Assembly (NCBI GenBank): GCA_901472405.1
Contig: LR590463.1
Span: 3,906,001-3,970,000, forward strand
Source: Serratia rubidaea
GTDB lineage: Bacteria; Pseudomonadota; Gammaproteobacteria; Enterobacterales; Enterobacteriaceae
DNA length: 64,000 bases
Reading direction: 5' to 3'
The number at the start of each line of letters is the position of its first letter. Positions within the stretch are counted from its first letter, which is position 1. The notes under the pieces were generated by a model that saw nothing but the letters and a program-made list of their open reading frames with translations, did no database searches and was not told the DNA's origin. The position numbers and the translations under genes were made by a program. Of the stretch, positions 27,611 to 36,987 are shown in pieces.

Positions 27611-28285
27611 TTATAAATTGGCCGTGAACGCTTTACTGGCCCCACCAAAGTCATTAATAATTTTCCAAGTCAATGCGCCGCCGGCATTACCTGCTGGCAA
27701 GGTGAAACGCGCGCTGGAACGCGGAGCAACCATCGTGGCGTCTTTTACTGCCACGCCATTAACCTTAACGTCGAAAAAAGTGAGGTAATAAGGCGAGGGG
27801 TTGGAAACCTGCAGGGCATTGCCATTACGCTGCCATGTCACCTTCTGCGCGGCGTCATTCAGCGTTCCTTCCAGCCCTCTTGGCCGGTAAATCAGCTTGA
27901 TACGCGTTTTCACCGCAATTTGCAGCGTATTGTCCTGTTTTGGTGCGGAAGGGATCGATTTAATATTGACCCAATATAAAGACTCTTTATCTTCCGGCAG
28001 CGCGCCGCCGGCCCGCACTATGCGCAGGATATTATTTTGTCCATCGTCCAGACGGAATAAAGGGGGAGTAATAACGAACGGTGCCTTAACGGCGATGTCT
28101 TCGCCGGCATCAATCCAGGACTGAACCAGATACGGCACCTTGTCCGGATTACTGATGCTCAGGGAGGATTCTTTTTTCCCTCCGTCGTAGACCACGCGCG
28201 TTCCACCGATAATCACACCGGCCTGAGCCTGAGCACCCATTGTCATCAATAACGCTGCGACCAACGCACTCTGCCAAACTTTCAT
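27611..28285 (-). CDS. fimC: Periplasmic fimbrial chaperone
   Basis: This 224-residue PapD-like chaperone caps pilin subunits and delivers them to the usher. It has a signal peptide (to AQAGV), a first Ig domain starting VIIGGTRVVYDGGKKESSLS with the subunit-binding Arg and the G1 strand NTLQIAVKTRIKLIYRP, whose Lys anchors the subunit C-terminus. The second domain ends normally. It is downstream of fimA after a hairpin that probably lowers expression relative to the major pilin. Confidence 0.95.
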   Translation of the reverse strand: MKVWQSALVAALLMTMGAQAQAGVIIGGTRVVYDGGKKESSLSISNPDKVPYLVQSWIDAGEDIAVKAPFVITPPLFRLDDGQNNILRIVRAGGALPEDKESLYWVNIKSIPSAPKQDNTLQIAVKTRIKLIYRPRGLEGTLNDAAQKVTWQRNGNALQVSNPSPYYLTFFDVKVNGVAVKDATMVAPRSSARFTLPAGNAGGALTWKIINDFGGASKAFTANL

Positions 28286-28357
28286 TCGTATTGCCTGCCT
28301 GGTTAAACCGTGAAGAAAACAACCAGGGCAGCCTGAACTACCCTGGCTGGATTTACG

Positions 28358-28380
28358 CCGCCTGATCTAAAATCAGGCGG
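28358..28380 (-). terminator. Attenuating hairpin between fimA and the chaperone gene
   Basis: CCGCCTGAT-N5-ATCAGGCGG is a perfect 9-bp stem nine bases past the fimA stop, with no U-tract. Such hairpins commonly keep fimA transcript abundant with partial read-through. Confidence 0.6.
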
Positions 28381-28388
28381 TTAAAACC

Positions 28389-28922
28389 TTACTGATACAC
28401 GATGGTGAACTGTGCTACAGCGTTAGCAGAACCAGGAGTTACCTGGCTAGCCAGCGCGTAGTAGCTCGCCATAAAGTTCAGTTTGTTATCTGCGGTGCTA
28501 ACCAGAGGGAATACGGCAGAGTCCAGACCCAGGTTGATCACGTTGTTGTGCTCATCGGTAATCTGAATACCAACGCCTTCCGCCATATCTGCTGCATCGG
28601 TCAGTGCCAGTACGCCGTCGGCGCCAGGAACCATTTTACCGCCGAAGCGTACGGTAGCTGCCGTTACAGAAGTCGGGCAGTTTTTCAGAATCAGGCTGAA
28701 GCGTCTGTCACCTGCGGTGACTTTGTCAGTAGAGCCTGCGCCAGCAAACGCAGTTGTGGCAATCTTGCCCATGTTAACGGTCTGGTTCTTGGAGTTCGCA
28801 TCGATTTCACAAGCTACATCGGTAATAGAACCGGTGAAGTTAACCTGACCATCAGCAGCCAGAGCAGCGGTGGAAAACGCAGATGCGGCCAACACAGCAA
28901 CAGCGAGCAGATTCTTTTTCAT
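28389..28922 (-). CDS. fimA: Major fimbrial subunit FimA
   Basis: This 177-residue pilin has a signal peptide (MKKNLLAVAVLAASAFSTAALA), the first Cys of the pilin disulfide in TDVACEID and the second in LKNCPTS. Its C-terminal strand NAVAQFTIVYQ ends in the expected penultimate Tyr. AGGAAGT precedes the ATG. It is the first gene of the structural operon and should be the shaft protein of type 1-like fimbriae. Its promoter appears to lie inside the invertible element upstream, facing away in this assembly. Confidence 0.96.
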   Translation of the reverse strand: MKKNLLAVAVLAASAFSTAALAADGQVNFTGSITDVACEIDANSKNQTVNMGKIATTAFAGAGSTDKVTAGDRRFSLILKNCPTSVTAATVRFGGKMVPGADGVLALTDAADMAEGVGIQITDEHNNVINLGLDSAVFPLVSTADNKLNFMASYYALASQVTPGSANAVAQFTIVYQ

Positions 28923-29065
28923 ACTTCCTTTCCTTTAGAAATTAATGCATTGATATGCATTTGAATATTCCTGGCGTAACGTTACGCCATTCCTTGATAT
29001 TTAGTTCATGAACCGCGGAAGCCACCTCAGCCGTAAGTTTGGGCAGTGTTAACTTTTCCAACCAA

Positions 29066-29088
29066 ACGATTCATTTTGAACTAAAATG
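29066..29088 (-). repeat. Inverted repeat of the fim switch, fimA side
   Basis: On the minus strand it contains TTTAGTTCAAAATGA (29071-29085), identical to the other arm. The 23-bp arm matches with three mismatches. Confidence 0.8.
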
Positions 29089-29336
29089 ACTCATTTAAAA
29101 TATTCAACCAAAAATCCAGGAAAAACAAACAGAAGACAACATATAACACTGAATAATTTGTAAAATTAAGACGAATCACCCGGATAATTGGCTGTCAGAT
29201 TTTATCTGGGATTCTTCTGTTTTTTTGGTGGGGAAGACTCCCTGTTTTCTCTGAGCGGGAAGGGCGGAAAAATCGCAGATAACACAATGTTTAAAAAGGA
29301 TTTTTCACAGAGAGGGGAATTCTGTCACTGCGAGTG

Positions 29337-29365
29337 TTGACATTATTTGGGGGCGAATTTAGAGT
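29337..29365 (+). promoter_or_regulatory. Promoter inside the fim switch, pointing away from fimA
   Basis: A perfect -35 TTGACA (29337-29342), a 17-bp spacer and -10 TAGAGT (29360-29365) are present. The spacer carries GGGGG. It lies 10 bp inside the right arm of the inverted repeat, as the fimA promoter does in known switches. Confidence 0.7.
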
Positions 29366-29371
29366 ATGTTG

Positions 29372-29395
29372 CAATTTAGTTCAAAATGACTCATT
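29372..29395 (+). repeat. Inverted repeat of the fim switch, recombinase side
   Basis: It carries TTTAGTTCAAAATGA at 29375-29389, the exact reverse complement of 29071-29085. Confidence 0.8.
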
Positions 29396-29418
29396 AGTAA
29401 TATTTAGTTACCGCATGA

Positions 29419-29966
29419 TTACCAAACTTCTTTAAACCTCCCGGCATTGCTCGCTGTATATAAGACAGTATTCTGAATATTTCTATGGCCCAGGTAATCC
29501 TGAATCAAACGCGTATCAATGCCGCGGTCGGCCAATGCATATCCGCAACCATGACGTAGCATATGAGGATGCGCATTAACTTCAAGATTTGCCGCCTGGC
29601 TATAATTTCTAATCAACCAGTAAATCCGCTGACGAGAAAGTCGGGAACCTCGGTTGGAAAGAAATAACCACTCACTGTCTGCGCCGCGGTAGCTTTTTCT
29701 CTTCGCCAGCCAACGCTGCAAACATTTTTTTTCACGCACGTATACTGGATGAATGGTTGAAAAACCATTTTTTAAACGATGGATATAGATATTCCCCCTT
29801 CCAGATCGATGTCTGACAACCGCCAACTGTTGATCTCACTGACGCGGCACCCATGAATAAAACACATCCAAATCAAGCAGTAATCTCGCTCCGGGTTCTT
29901 CCCCTTCAACGTTGCCTCGAGTAATTTTTCGACTTCGGATGGGGTTAGATGCTTGCGGTTTTTCAT
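29419..29966 (-). CDS. fimE: FimE/FimB-like recombinase beside the switch (one frameshift)
   Basis: This tyrosine recombinase of 182 residues has Arg in HGCRVSE, HPHMLRH, GHRNIQ and Tyr in TVLYTASN. The frame breaks after SDIDLEGG at the run of five C at 29794-29798. One more base continues it as NIYIHRLKNGFSTIHPV, exactly the FimB/FimE pattern, and the total becomes a multiple of three. Only 24 bp separate its stop from the switch arm, as for FimE. With a functional gene it should invert the element. The true FimB/FimE identity is a guess from position. Confidence 0.82.
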
Positions 29967-30077
29967 AGCGCCTCATTGTTTCTCACAAAGAAAGTGTGGA
30001 TTTATTAATTCCCTCTTTATGTCCACAACCGATGTTTGGAGCCGTTACTCCATCTAAAAGGATAGGTCCTCAATCCT

Positions 30078-30302
30078 GTGGCGAGTATAACGGATTTGCT
30101 TGCAGGTAACAGCCATATCCGTCTAAACCTGCCGAGCGATCGTTTATTAATCAATAAAGAAGCTTTTTCTTACCAGATCAAAAATTTGATATTCCCGGTA
30201 AAGGATGAAATCGGCAGTTTATTAAAAACAGTGAGAAACAAAGAAAATCTTAAACATGTAAAAACGCAATGCAAATCAATAAAAAAGAGATTTCTGGCGT
30301 GA
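30078..30302 (+). CDS. Hypothetical protein, 74 aa (doubtful)
   Basis: An open frame from GTG 30078 encodes a Leu/Lys-rich sequence ending CKSIKKRFLA. No convincing ribosome site, signal or membrane segment is seen, and I recognise no family. It lies divergently upstream of the FimE-like gene. It may be a chance frame in AT-rich DNA. Confidence 0.25.
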   Translation: MASITDLLAGNSHIRLNLPSDRLLINKEAFSYQIKNLIFPVKDEIGSLLKTVRNKENLKHVKTQCKSIKKRFLA

Positions 30303-30524
30303 TTTTTCTTATAGATAATCAGAGGAAGCAGCCATAAGGAAACCGCACAACCGCGGTGGTAAAAGAGAAAAGTCTTAGTTGAAGGTGAAAAAATACGCCA
30401 ATCAACACCCTATGACATTCACTAAAGTTATTGAAAACTCCGGTTAGACGTCGATATATCGCAGGTATAATTATCAAAATCAACACCTGTATCATCAATA
30501 ATAGCGATTAGCGTTTATTCAGGT

Positions 30525-30557
30525 AAAAAAAAGGAACAAGGCAGGCTTGTTCCTTTT
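30525..30557 (-). terminator. Intrinsic terminator of the peptide/lipid operon
   Basis: GGAACAAG and CTTGTTCC (extended by A/T pairs to 12 bp) with a 5-nt loop are followed on the minus strand by TTTTTTTT. It lies 28 bases past the ketoreductase stop and ends the long operon. The rest of 30303-30584 holds nothing I could identify. Confidence 0.85.
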
Positions 30558-30584
30558 GTTCAATCGTCAAAAAAGCAGATTACG

Positions 30585-31313
30585 TCAGGCAGTCAGCCCA
30601 CCATCAAGCACCAGCGTTTGCCCCGTCATATAGCGGCTCTCAGCACCGACCATAAACGTCGCCGCAGCGGCGACCTCCTGTGCTGTTCCCAACCGCCGCA
30701 ACGGCACTTGTTTACGCAGCCCCTTAACGCTTCCGGCGGCATGTTGCGCGTCATATCGCTGTCGATAATCCCCGGCAGCAGGCAATTGACGCGAATACCA
30801 AAGCGCCCCAACTCCTGTGCCAAAGAGCGTCCAACCCCACCATCGCCGCCTTACTGGCTCCGTAGGCGGTTTGCCCGACATTGCCTTTAATCGCACTGAC
30901 CGAGGACATCAGCAACAATGCGCCCTCTCCCTGCGACATCATTGCCGGCAACAGATGCTTATTCCAGTAGAATACCGCATTAAGGTTGGTTTCTATGACC
31001 TGACGCCAGGTATCCCCGAGCTGCTGAATATGTAATCCGTCCAACGTCACACCAGCGTTATGAATAACCGCATAGGGGCACCATAACGGGCCAGTAATTC
31101 AGGCGCCAGACGATCGACATCATCCTGCTTGCTGCCGTCACACTGATACCCGCTCACCCTGCCAGGCAAATCGGCGCAGGCGGCAACCACCTCGTGACTG
31201 GCCTGCTCGTCGTTACGCCAGGTAAAAACGACATTCCAACGCTGCGCCAGTTCTTCCACCAGCGCACGACCAATTCCCCGACTGCCGCCGGTCACTAATA
31301 CCCAGTTATCCAT
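30585..31313 (-). CDS. 3-oxoacyl-ACP reductase, FabG-like SDR (three frameshifts)
   Basis: This SDR enzyme should reduce the beta-keto group on the carrier protein with NAD(P)H. It has the cofactor loop TGGSRGIGRA at residues 8-17, catalytic Ser in MSSVSAIKG, and Tyr/Lys in YGASKAAM. The C-terminus MTGQTLVLDGGL is typical. The frame breaks at the gggg of 31075-31078, the cc of 30831-30832 and the cccc of 30720-30723, each fixed by one base, giving 243 residues as in FabG. Three breaks in one gene might mean decay, but all are single run-length losses like the others here. It is the last gene of the operon, 4 bp after the ACP. Confidence 0.82.
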
Positions 31314-31317
31314 CGGC

Positions 31318-31566
31318 TTATTTTTTCTGTTCGGCCAGCACGTGGCACAGCTCGCCCAACGTCATATTGGGATGCTCAATAAACATTTCTGCGTTCAACG
31401 TGGCGCCGAACTCCCGTTTCGCCAGCACCATCATTTCAACATAGTCCAGGCTGTCCAGTTTCAACTGGAGCAGCGGCATGTCAGGAGAAAGCTGAGACGC
31501 ATCCAGATCTTTGGCATCACAAATCATCTCGCACAGGGTGTCATAAACTTGTTGATATTTTTCCAT
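31318..31566 (-). CDS. Acyl carrier protein
   Basis: This 82-residue acidic helical protein carries the phosphopantetheine Ser39 in LKLDSLDYVEMM. It holds the growing acyl chain for the adjacent ketosynthase, dehydratase and reductase. I start at ATG 31566 with AAGGA upstream; a longer frame overlaps the preceding gene. It is distinct from the primary-metabolism ACP of fatty-acid synthesis (which has DSLDTVE), so it is a dedicated carrier. No phosphopantetheinyl transferase is in the cluster, so a host enzyme must load it. Confidence 0.92.
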   Translation of the reverse strand: MEKYQQVYDTLCEMICDAKDLDASQLSPDMPLLQLKLDSLDYVEMMVLAKREFGATLNAEMFIEHPNMTLGELCHVLAEQKK

Positions 31567-31604
31567 GGTTATATCCTTATTTATCAATATGTTTTTATGT
31601 AGTC

Positions 31605-32399
31605 TTACCGTTGTGCATAACTCGCCGTTTTTAACGTTATCGCACTTGCCACTAACGGGCTTTGCGGCGTCCAGCACTGCACATCTATCCTCACCACCAG
31701 CCCGCTGTCGCCATCACCAACAACCAGCGGCGGCAAGATGGCATAAGACAACGTATCTTCAGCGGAAAATAGTACGCCGGGCGTCAACAAACCGGCGTTG
31801 AAATGCACATCATGATGCGTTTGCACCACCGACAGTTGCGCAAACACATCAATCAGCGTCCGCGCCTGCAGTGCCGGCAATCGTTGTTTTATTGCCGACA
31901 AGATTGCCGCCGATGACACGATGCGTTGGAACAACAGCGCATCCAAAAAGCTCCACTGCAGCAGCGGGTCCCCCGGAAAACGCCGGCCAAGCACCTCAAC
32001 ATCCCGCCGCTCCAGACGCTGGATAGGGGCAGCATCCGCGATGTCAAACGCCGCCGCAGGGAGTAATTTGGCGCTGAAACAGCACTCATCGTTGCTCTCA
32101 TCCAACAGTCTGCCGCTTGCCTGATGTTCCGTTGTGGCAACGTCCAGGCGATAATCAAGATCGCAGCGTACCGGCTGCCGCAATCGGGCGCTAAAGCGGA
32201 AAAAATGCGCATCCGACGACGCAGGCCGCAACGCCTCGCTCAGAGCCTGCTTCATATCCAGCATCGCACGCATGCCGTGCACCGTCAGCCGCTCACTGCC
32301 AAGCTTGCGCGCCCATTGCAGGTCAAAATGTATCGGGTTGTAGTCACCGGAAAATGCCGCCCACTGCTCCGCATCGTTACGCGTATAGTTAAACCGCAT
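31605..32399 (-). CDS. MaoC-like hot-dog dehydratase
   Basis: This 264-residue protein has an N-terminal MaoC hydratase/dehydratase motif FSGDYNPIHFD followed by a conserved helix (WARKLGSERLTVHGMRAMLD), with the catalytic Asp and His present. The length fits a double hot-dog fold in which the second half lacks an obvious motif. It would dehydrate the beta-hydroxyacyl-ACP made by the reductase. The ATG at 32399 has AGGGGG upstream and overlaps the ketosynthase stop by 11 bases. Substrate chain length is unknown. Confidence 0.82.
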   Translation of the reverse strand: MRFNYTRNDAEQWAAFSGDYNPIHFDLQWARKLGSERLTVHGMRAMLDMKQALSEALRPASSDAHFFRFSARLRQPVRCDLDYRLDVATTEHQASGRLLDESNDECCFSAKLLPAAAFDIADAAPIQRLERRDVEVLGRRFPGDPLLQWSFLDALLFQRIVSSAAILSAIKQRLPALQARTLIDVFAQLSVVQTHHDVHFNAGLLTPGVLFSAEDTLSYAILPPLVVGDGDSGLVVRIDVQCWTPQSPLVASAITLKTASYAQR

Positions 32400-33650
32400 C
32401 GTTCCCCCTGCCAATCACCAGTGCCGCATTGGCGCCGCCAAAGCCGAAACTCAGGTTTAGCGTATTGTGCAGCGTCGCCGCACGGTGACCTTCGCTGATG
32501 TAATCCAGATCGCAGGCCGGATCGGGATTTTTCAGGTTACAGGTCGCCGGCATCAGCTGATGTTCCATTGCCTGCAAGCAGATAATCGATTCAAAGCTGC
32601 CGGCGGCGGCAATCAGGTGGCCGGAATATGACTTGGTGCTCGATAGCGGCGTGGTATAAGCCGCTTTACCAAAGGCCAGTTTGATCGCCTCGGTCTCATT
32701 CAGATCGTTCAGCGGCGTCGATGTTCCGTGTGCATTGATGTAATCCACGTCATGCACCCCGATACCGGCCTGCGCCAACGCCCGCCGGATGGTCTTTACC
32801 CGGGCGACCTTATCGTCGGCCGGCGCGGTAAAATCAAACGCGTCGGAATAGTTGCCGTAGCCCTTTATCTCGCCGAGAATCACCGCGCCGCGCGCCAGTG
32901 CGGCATCACGCTCTTCCAGGCACAGCACCGCCGCGCCTTCCGAAAGCACAAACCCGTTACGGTCCAGACTGAACGGGCAACAGGCTTTGGCGGCATCCTG
33001 CTGCTCACGCGCCAAAGCGCGCAGCACATCAATATCCCACACCGCCGGATCGGAGCGCAGCGATTCACCGGCCCCCGCCAACATCATGCTGGCGCGCCCA
33101 TAACGGATCGCCTCAAACGCTTCGCCGATAGCGATAGTGCCGGTCGCGCAGGCGGCGATCGGCGTATTCTGATAGCCGCGCAGTCCCCACAGCAAACTGC
33201 AGGCGGCGGTCGCAACGTTTGGCATGGAAAGGAAACAGGCAAAGGGCGACCCTAACCCGCTGCGCTGATACATATCAAAATTGTCGTAACTTTCATCCTG
33301 CCCGGCCCAGCCGCTGCCGATAATCGCCCCGCACTCCAGCGGATCGTAGTAATCAACGGGCGCTGCCCCTGAAAGGCCATCTCGACGGCTTCTTTGGCCG
33401 CCCCGAGCGCCAAACGCGCAAAGCGCGGCAGGCGACGGCGAATCGCCGCCGGTACAGACTTCAGATCTGGCTCTGACGCAACCAGCCCAAAGAAGCGCGA
33501 CTGAATCCCTGCGGCGGAGCGATCGTGATATTGATAGCCCAGCCGCTGATCCATTATTGCCGCCCAACTCTGCTGCGCATTCTCTCCCAGCGGCGTTACC
33601 GCGCCATAACCGGTGACCACCACCCGACGTGGCGAAGACATATTATTCAT
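32389..33650 (-). CDS. Beta-ketoacyl-ACP synthase, FabF-like (one frameshift)
   Basis: This condensing enzyme of 420 residues has the full Cys-His-His triad: Cys in IAACATGTIAIG, His in NAHGTSTPLND and His in SYSGHLIAAAG. It should therefore elongate the chain, not act as a chain-length factor. It begins MNNMSSPRRVVVTGYGAVTPLGEN at ATG 33650, with AGAGGG upstream. The frame breaks at the ggg of 33358-33360; one more base joins QGQRP to VDYYDPLECGAIIGSG. It overlaps the outer-membrane gene by 8 bases. Confidence 0.88.
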
Positions 33651-35042
33651 GAGCATTTCCCTCTGTCCTTTCGTCCTTATCCACTGCGCCCCCCAATGCC
33701 AACCATAATTTCATCGTGGCGTTCAGGTAGTTGTATTGCATGTCCGCCAAACTGTTTTCACTGCTCAAGCGGGCATCCTGCGCATCAAGCAATGTCTGCA
33801 ACGACACCGCACCGGCGCGGTATTGGCTCTCGGCCAGCGTCAGCCGCTGCCGGCTTAGCCGCAGGTTTTCCTGCATACGTCGTTTCTGCCGCTGATAGCT
33901 CAACCGCTGCGCCATGGCGTTATCCACATCAGAAAGCGCGTTATACACCGCGCTGCGAAACGCCACGATCTGCTGCTGCACATCAAGCTGAGCTTTTTCT
34001 GCCGTAAGCCTCATGGTGTTCCACTGTACAAAAGGCAAGGCGACGCTGCTGCCCAAGGCTCTGACCGGCTGACTGAACCACTGCTGAAACAGGGCGCTGC
34101 CGGCGCTCAGCGAGGCCGTCAAAGAGAGCGACGGATAAAAATTAAGCCGTGCGGCATCAGAGCCGGCCAGTGCGGCGCGCAGGCGCCTTTCCGCCCCTGC
34201 ACATCCGGCCTGCGACCGATGACTGCCAGTGGTACGCTGGCGGCGATCGGCACTTCCTGTTCAGCATCCAGCCCAGGGCGCTCCGGCTGACGCATATCCG
34301 GCGAATTATTGAATAAAATAGCCAGGGCGTTACGCGCCGCTTCACGCTGCTGCTGCAGATTTTGCTGCTGATTTTCCCGATCGATAATGGATTGACGCGC
34401 CTGTAAAAGTTCTATTTGACTGGCAGCGCCGGCGGCATGACGAGCCTGCACCAGACGAAGCGTTTCCCGCGCGTTGTCCATCATCCGTTGCTGCACATCA
34501 ACCTGCTGATTAAGCCTGGCAATTTGCCAATAATAATCAGCGGTATTGCCAATCAGCGTCAGCGCGACGTTTTGCCGATCCTGCTCGGTAGCCTGCACCA
34601 GCCAGCTCGCCTGTTCACGCCTGCGCGCCAGTTTCCCCCACAGATCCAGCTCATAACTCAGGCTCAGTGAGCTGTGGTAATCTTCGCTGGCGCCGCCGCC
34701 GCGCACGTTCTTGCTATTGCTGGCGCCGCCGCTCAGCGTCACGTCCGGCGTCAAATTGGTATTGGTCAACCCGGCTTCCAAACGCGCCTGCTGCAACTGC
34801 AGCCCCGCCTTCGCCAGATCGTTATTGCTGCTTAACACGCGCGTGATTAACTGCGAAAGCTGTGGATCGTTGAAGCTATCCCACCACCGTTCACTACCGG
34901 CCAAATAAGCCGGCCCGGTAATTTCCGTACGCCACTGCGCCGGAACCGCTACCTGCGGCTGCTGATATTCGCTCTTCACCAGCGCGCCACAGCCGGACAA
35001 CATCAAACAGCCCAACAGCGCCAAGGTTTTTCTCTGTCTCAT
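33643..35042 (-). CDS. Outer-membrane efflux lipoprotein, NodT/OprM type (one frameshift)
   Basis: This TolC-superfamily outer-membrane channel has a lipobox (LMLSGC) and two repeats of long helices plus barrel strands (WWDSFNDPQLSQLI, LTPDVTLSGGAS). It should give the MacA/MacB-like pair and perhaps the peptide exporter an exit to the outside. The frame breaks after IGRRPDVQ at the CCCC of 34194-34197; one base restores AERRLRAALAGSDAARLNFYPSLSLTASL and 466 residues. It overlaps the MacB-like gene by 4 bp. Confidence 0.86.
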
Positions 35043-36987
35043 TCGCGCGCCAGCGCCTCCGTAGGGTGAAGCCGCGCCGCATTGCGCGCGGGGAAAAAGC
35101 CGAATCCCAGCCCGATCAGCGCAGAGAAACCGCAGGCCAGCGCAATCGGCGGCCAGGTAAAGAGCATGGTGAACTCGTCGGTAAACCAGGAGAACATAAC
35201 GCCCGCCAACATCGCGCCGGCGATGCCAACCATCCCCCCCAATGTGCAGATCACCATCGCCTCAATTAAAAACTGGCGCATGATGTCCAGCGGCCGGGCG
35301 CCGACCGAGAGGCGAATGCCGATTTCATGCGTCCGTTCGGTCACGGACACCAGCATGATATTCATCACGCCAACCCCACCGACCAGCAGAGAAATACCGG
35401 CAATTGCGGTGATCAGCAGCTGCATGGAGTCAGACGCCTGCTGAATGGTCTGCGTCATCTGATCGTTGGTTTGCGTAAAGAAGTCGCGACGGCCGTGGAA
35501 CATCTCCAGCTGCAGCTCTACGTCTTTTTGCGCCTGCGCCAGCGCATAGCCGTCGACCACCCGCAATGAGATGGACTCCAGCGGCGCGTCACCCGCCAGG
35601 CGCTCCTGTAATGAGGTATACGGCACCCAGGCGTTAAGCCGCCCGCCCATAAACGCCCCCTTCTTCACCGCAACGCCGCTAACGCGAAACGGCGTGCCGC
35701 GATTTGCACGATCGCACCAAGCGGTTGCTCATCGTCTGGGAACAGGGTTTTCGCCAGTTCGGCATCAATAATCACCACCGGTTCGCGTTCATCGAGGTCG
35801 CGCCTGGTTAACGCATTACCGCTGAGCAACGTCACCCCCTGCACGTGAAAATAGTCCTCGCTGACGCCGGAAAGCGATGTCATCACCTGCTTTCCTCCGC
35901 GGATAATGCTGATATATTTGTTGATTTGCGGCGAAATCGCGTCGATATAGGGCTGCTTCGCCAACATCTCTACGTCGTCTATCGTCAGCGAACGTTCAAA
36001 ATCGGGACGCGGCTTATCCCAGCCCAGACCGGGCCGTATCTCCATGGTGCTGGTGCCCAGCTGGCTGATCTTATCCAGAATGCTCTGGCGCGCGCCTTCC
36101 CCTACGGCGATGGCGGATACCACCGATGAGATGCCGATAATAATGCCGAGCATCGATAAAAAAGCGCGCACCCGGTGGCCCAACAGCGAGCGCCAGGCCA
36201 TGCGCACGGCCTCGCGTACGCCTTGCCACAAAGGTGCGCGGCCGGTTGCCGTTGCCGCAGGCAGCGTCTGCGGCTTAGCGCCTTGAGTGACGCTGTCATT
36301 CTGGCGATCGGCAATAATTTCACCGTCGCTGATCTCAATAATGCGCTGCGCCTGTCTGGCAACGTCGCGATCGTGGGTCACGATGATGATGGTATGGCCG
36401 CTCTGATGCAGCGAATGCAATATTTCCATCAGTTCCTGACCGCTGCTGCGGTCCAGCGCCCCCGTCGGCTCATCGGCCAAAATAATTTCGGCGCCGTTCA
36501 TCAGGGCCCGGGCAACGCTGACCCGCTGCTGCTGACCGCCGGAAAGCTGGGCAGGCTTGTATGCCATGCGATGCGGCAACCCCAGCCGCTGTAACAAATA
36601 CTCGGCCCGCGTCTGACGCTCGCCCGCCGGCATCGCGGTATACAGCGCGGGAATCGCCACATTCTCCGCGGCGTTCAGATAGGGCATCAGGTGATAACGC
36701 TGAAAGATAAAACCGATGTACTGGCTGCGCAGCTGGGCCAGCTGTTCGCCGCTGGCCGACTGCGTAGAGACTGATTTGATACGCATTTCGCCCGACGTCG
36801 GATTATCCAGACAGCCGATAATATTCATCAGGGTCGATTTGCCAGAGCCTGAGGCACCGACGATCGCCACCATTTCTCCTGCATTAATCGTCAGCGAAAT
36901 ATTTTTCAGCACCGCGACGGTTTCCGGACCTGACGAGAAATGGCGTGAGATATTATTTAACGCAATGATAGGCTCCGCAGCGGCCAT
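35039..36987 (-). CDS. MacB-like ABC exporter (one frameshift)
   Basis: The N-terminal ATPase has Walker A GASGSGKST, signature LSGGQQQR, Walker B EIILADEPTGALD and the switch His in THDR. It is followed by a first helix, a large periplasmic domain (about 290-500) and three C-terminal helices with the FtsX fold (LLVGGVGVMNIMLVSVTERT). A break near 35697-35701 is fixed by one base, giving 649 residues, as in E. coli MacB (648). It should work with the adjacent MacA-like adaptor by mechanotransmission, pushing periplasmic substrates out. Here the substrate may be the acylated product or peptide. Confidence 0.88.

Larger units (their letters stand above)
29066..29395. other. fimS-like invertible promoter element, OFF orientation
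   Basis: Two imperfect 23-bp inverted repeats bound about 283 bp between a Fim-type recombinase gene and fimA. The segment contains no gene and one near-consensus promoter, which reads rightwards away from fimA. Size and position match E. coli fimS (314 bp) and Proteus mrp (252 bp). Inversion would place the promoter about 170 bp upstream of the fimA start, reading into it. The flanks 28923-29065 and 29396-29418 hold no gene. Confidence 0.8.

Noticed and set aside
17255-29966. Integrated phage or mobile island marked by the tyrosine recombinases
   Set aside because: Both proteins are short Fim-type invertases without phage integrase N-terminal domains, and no phage genes or att repeats are seen.
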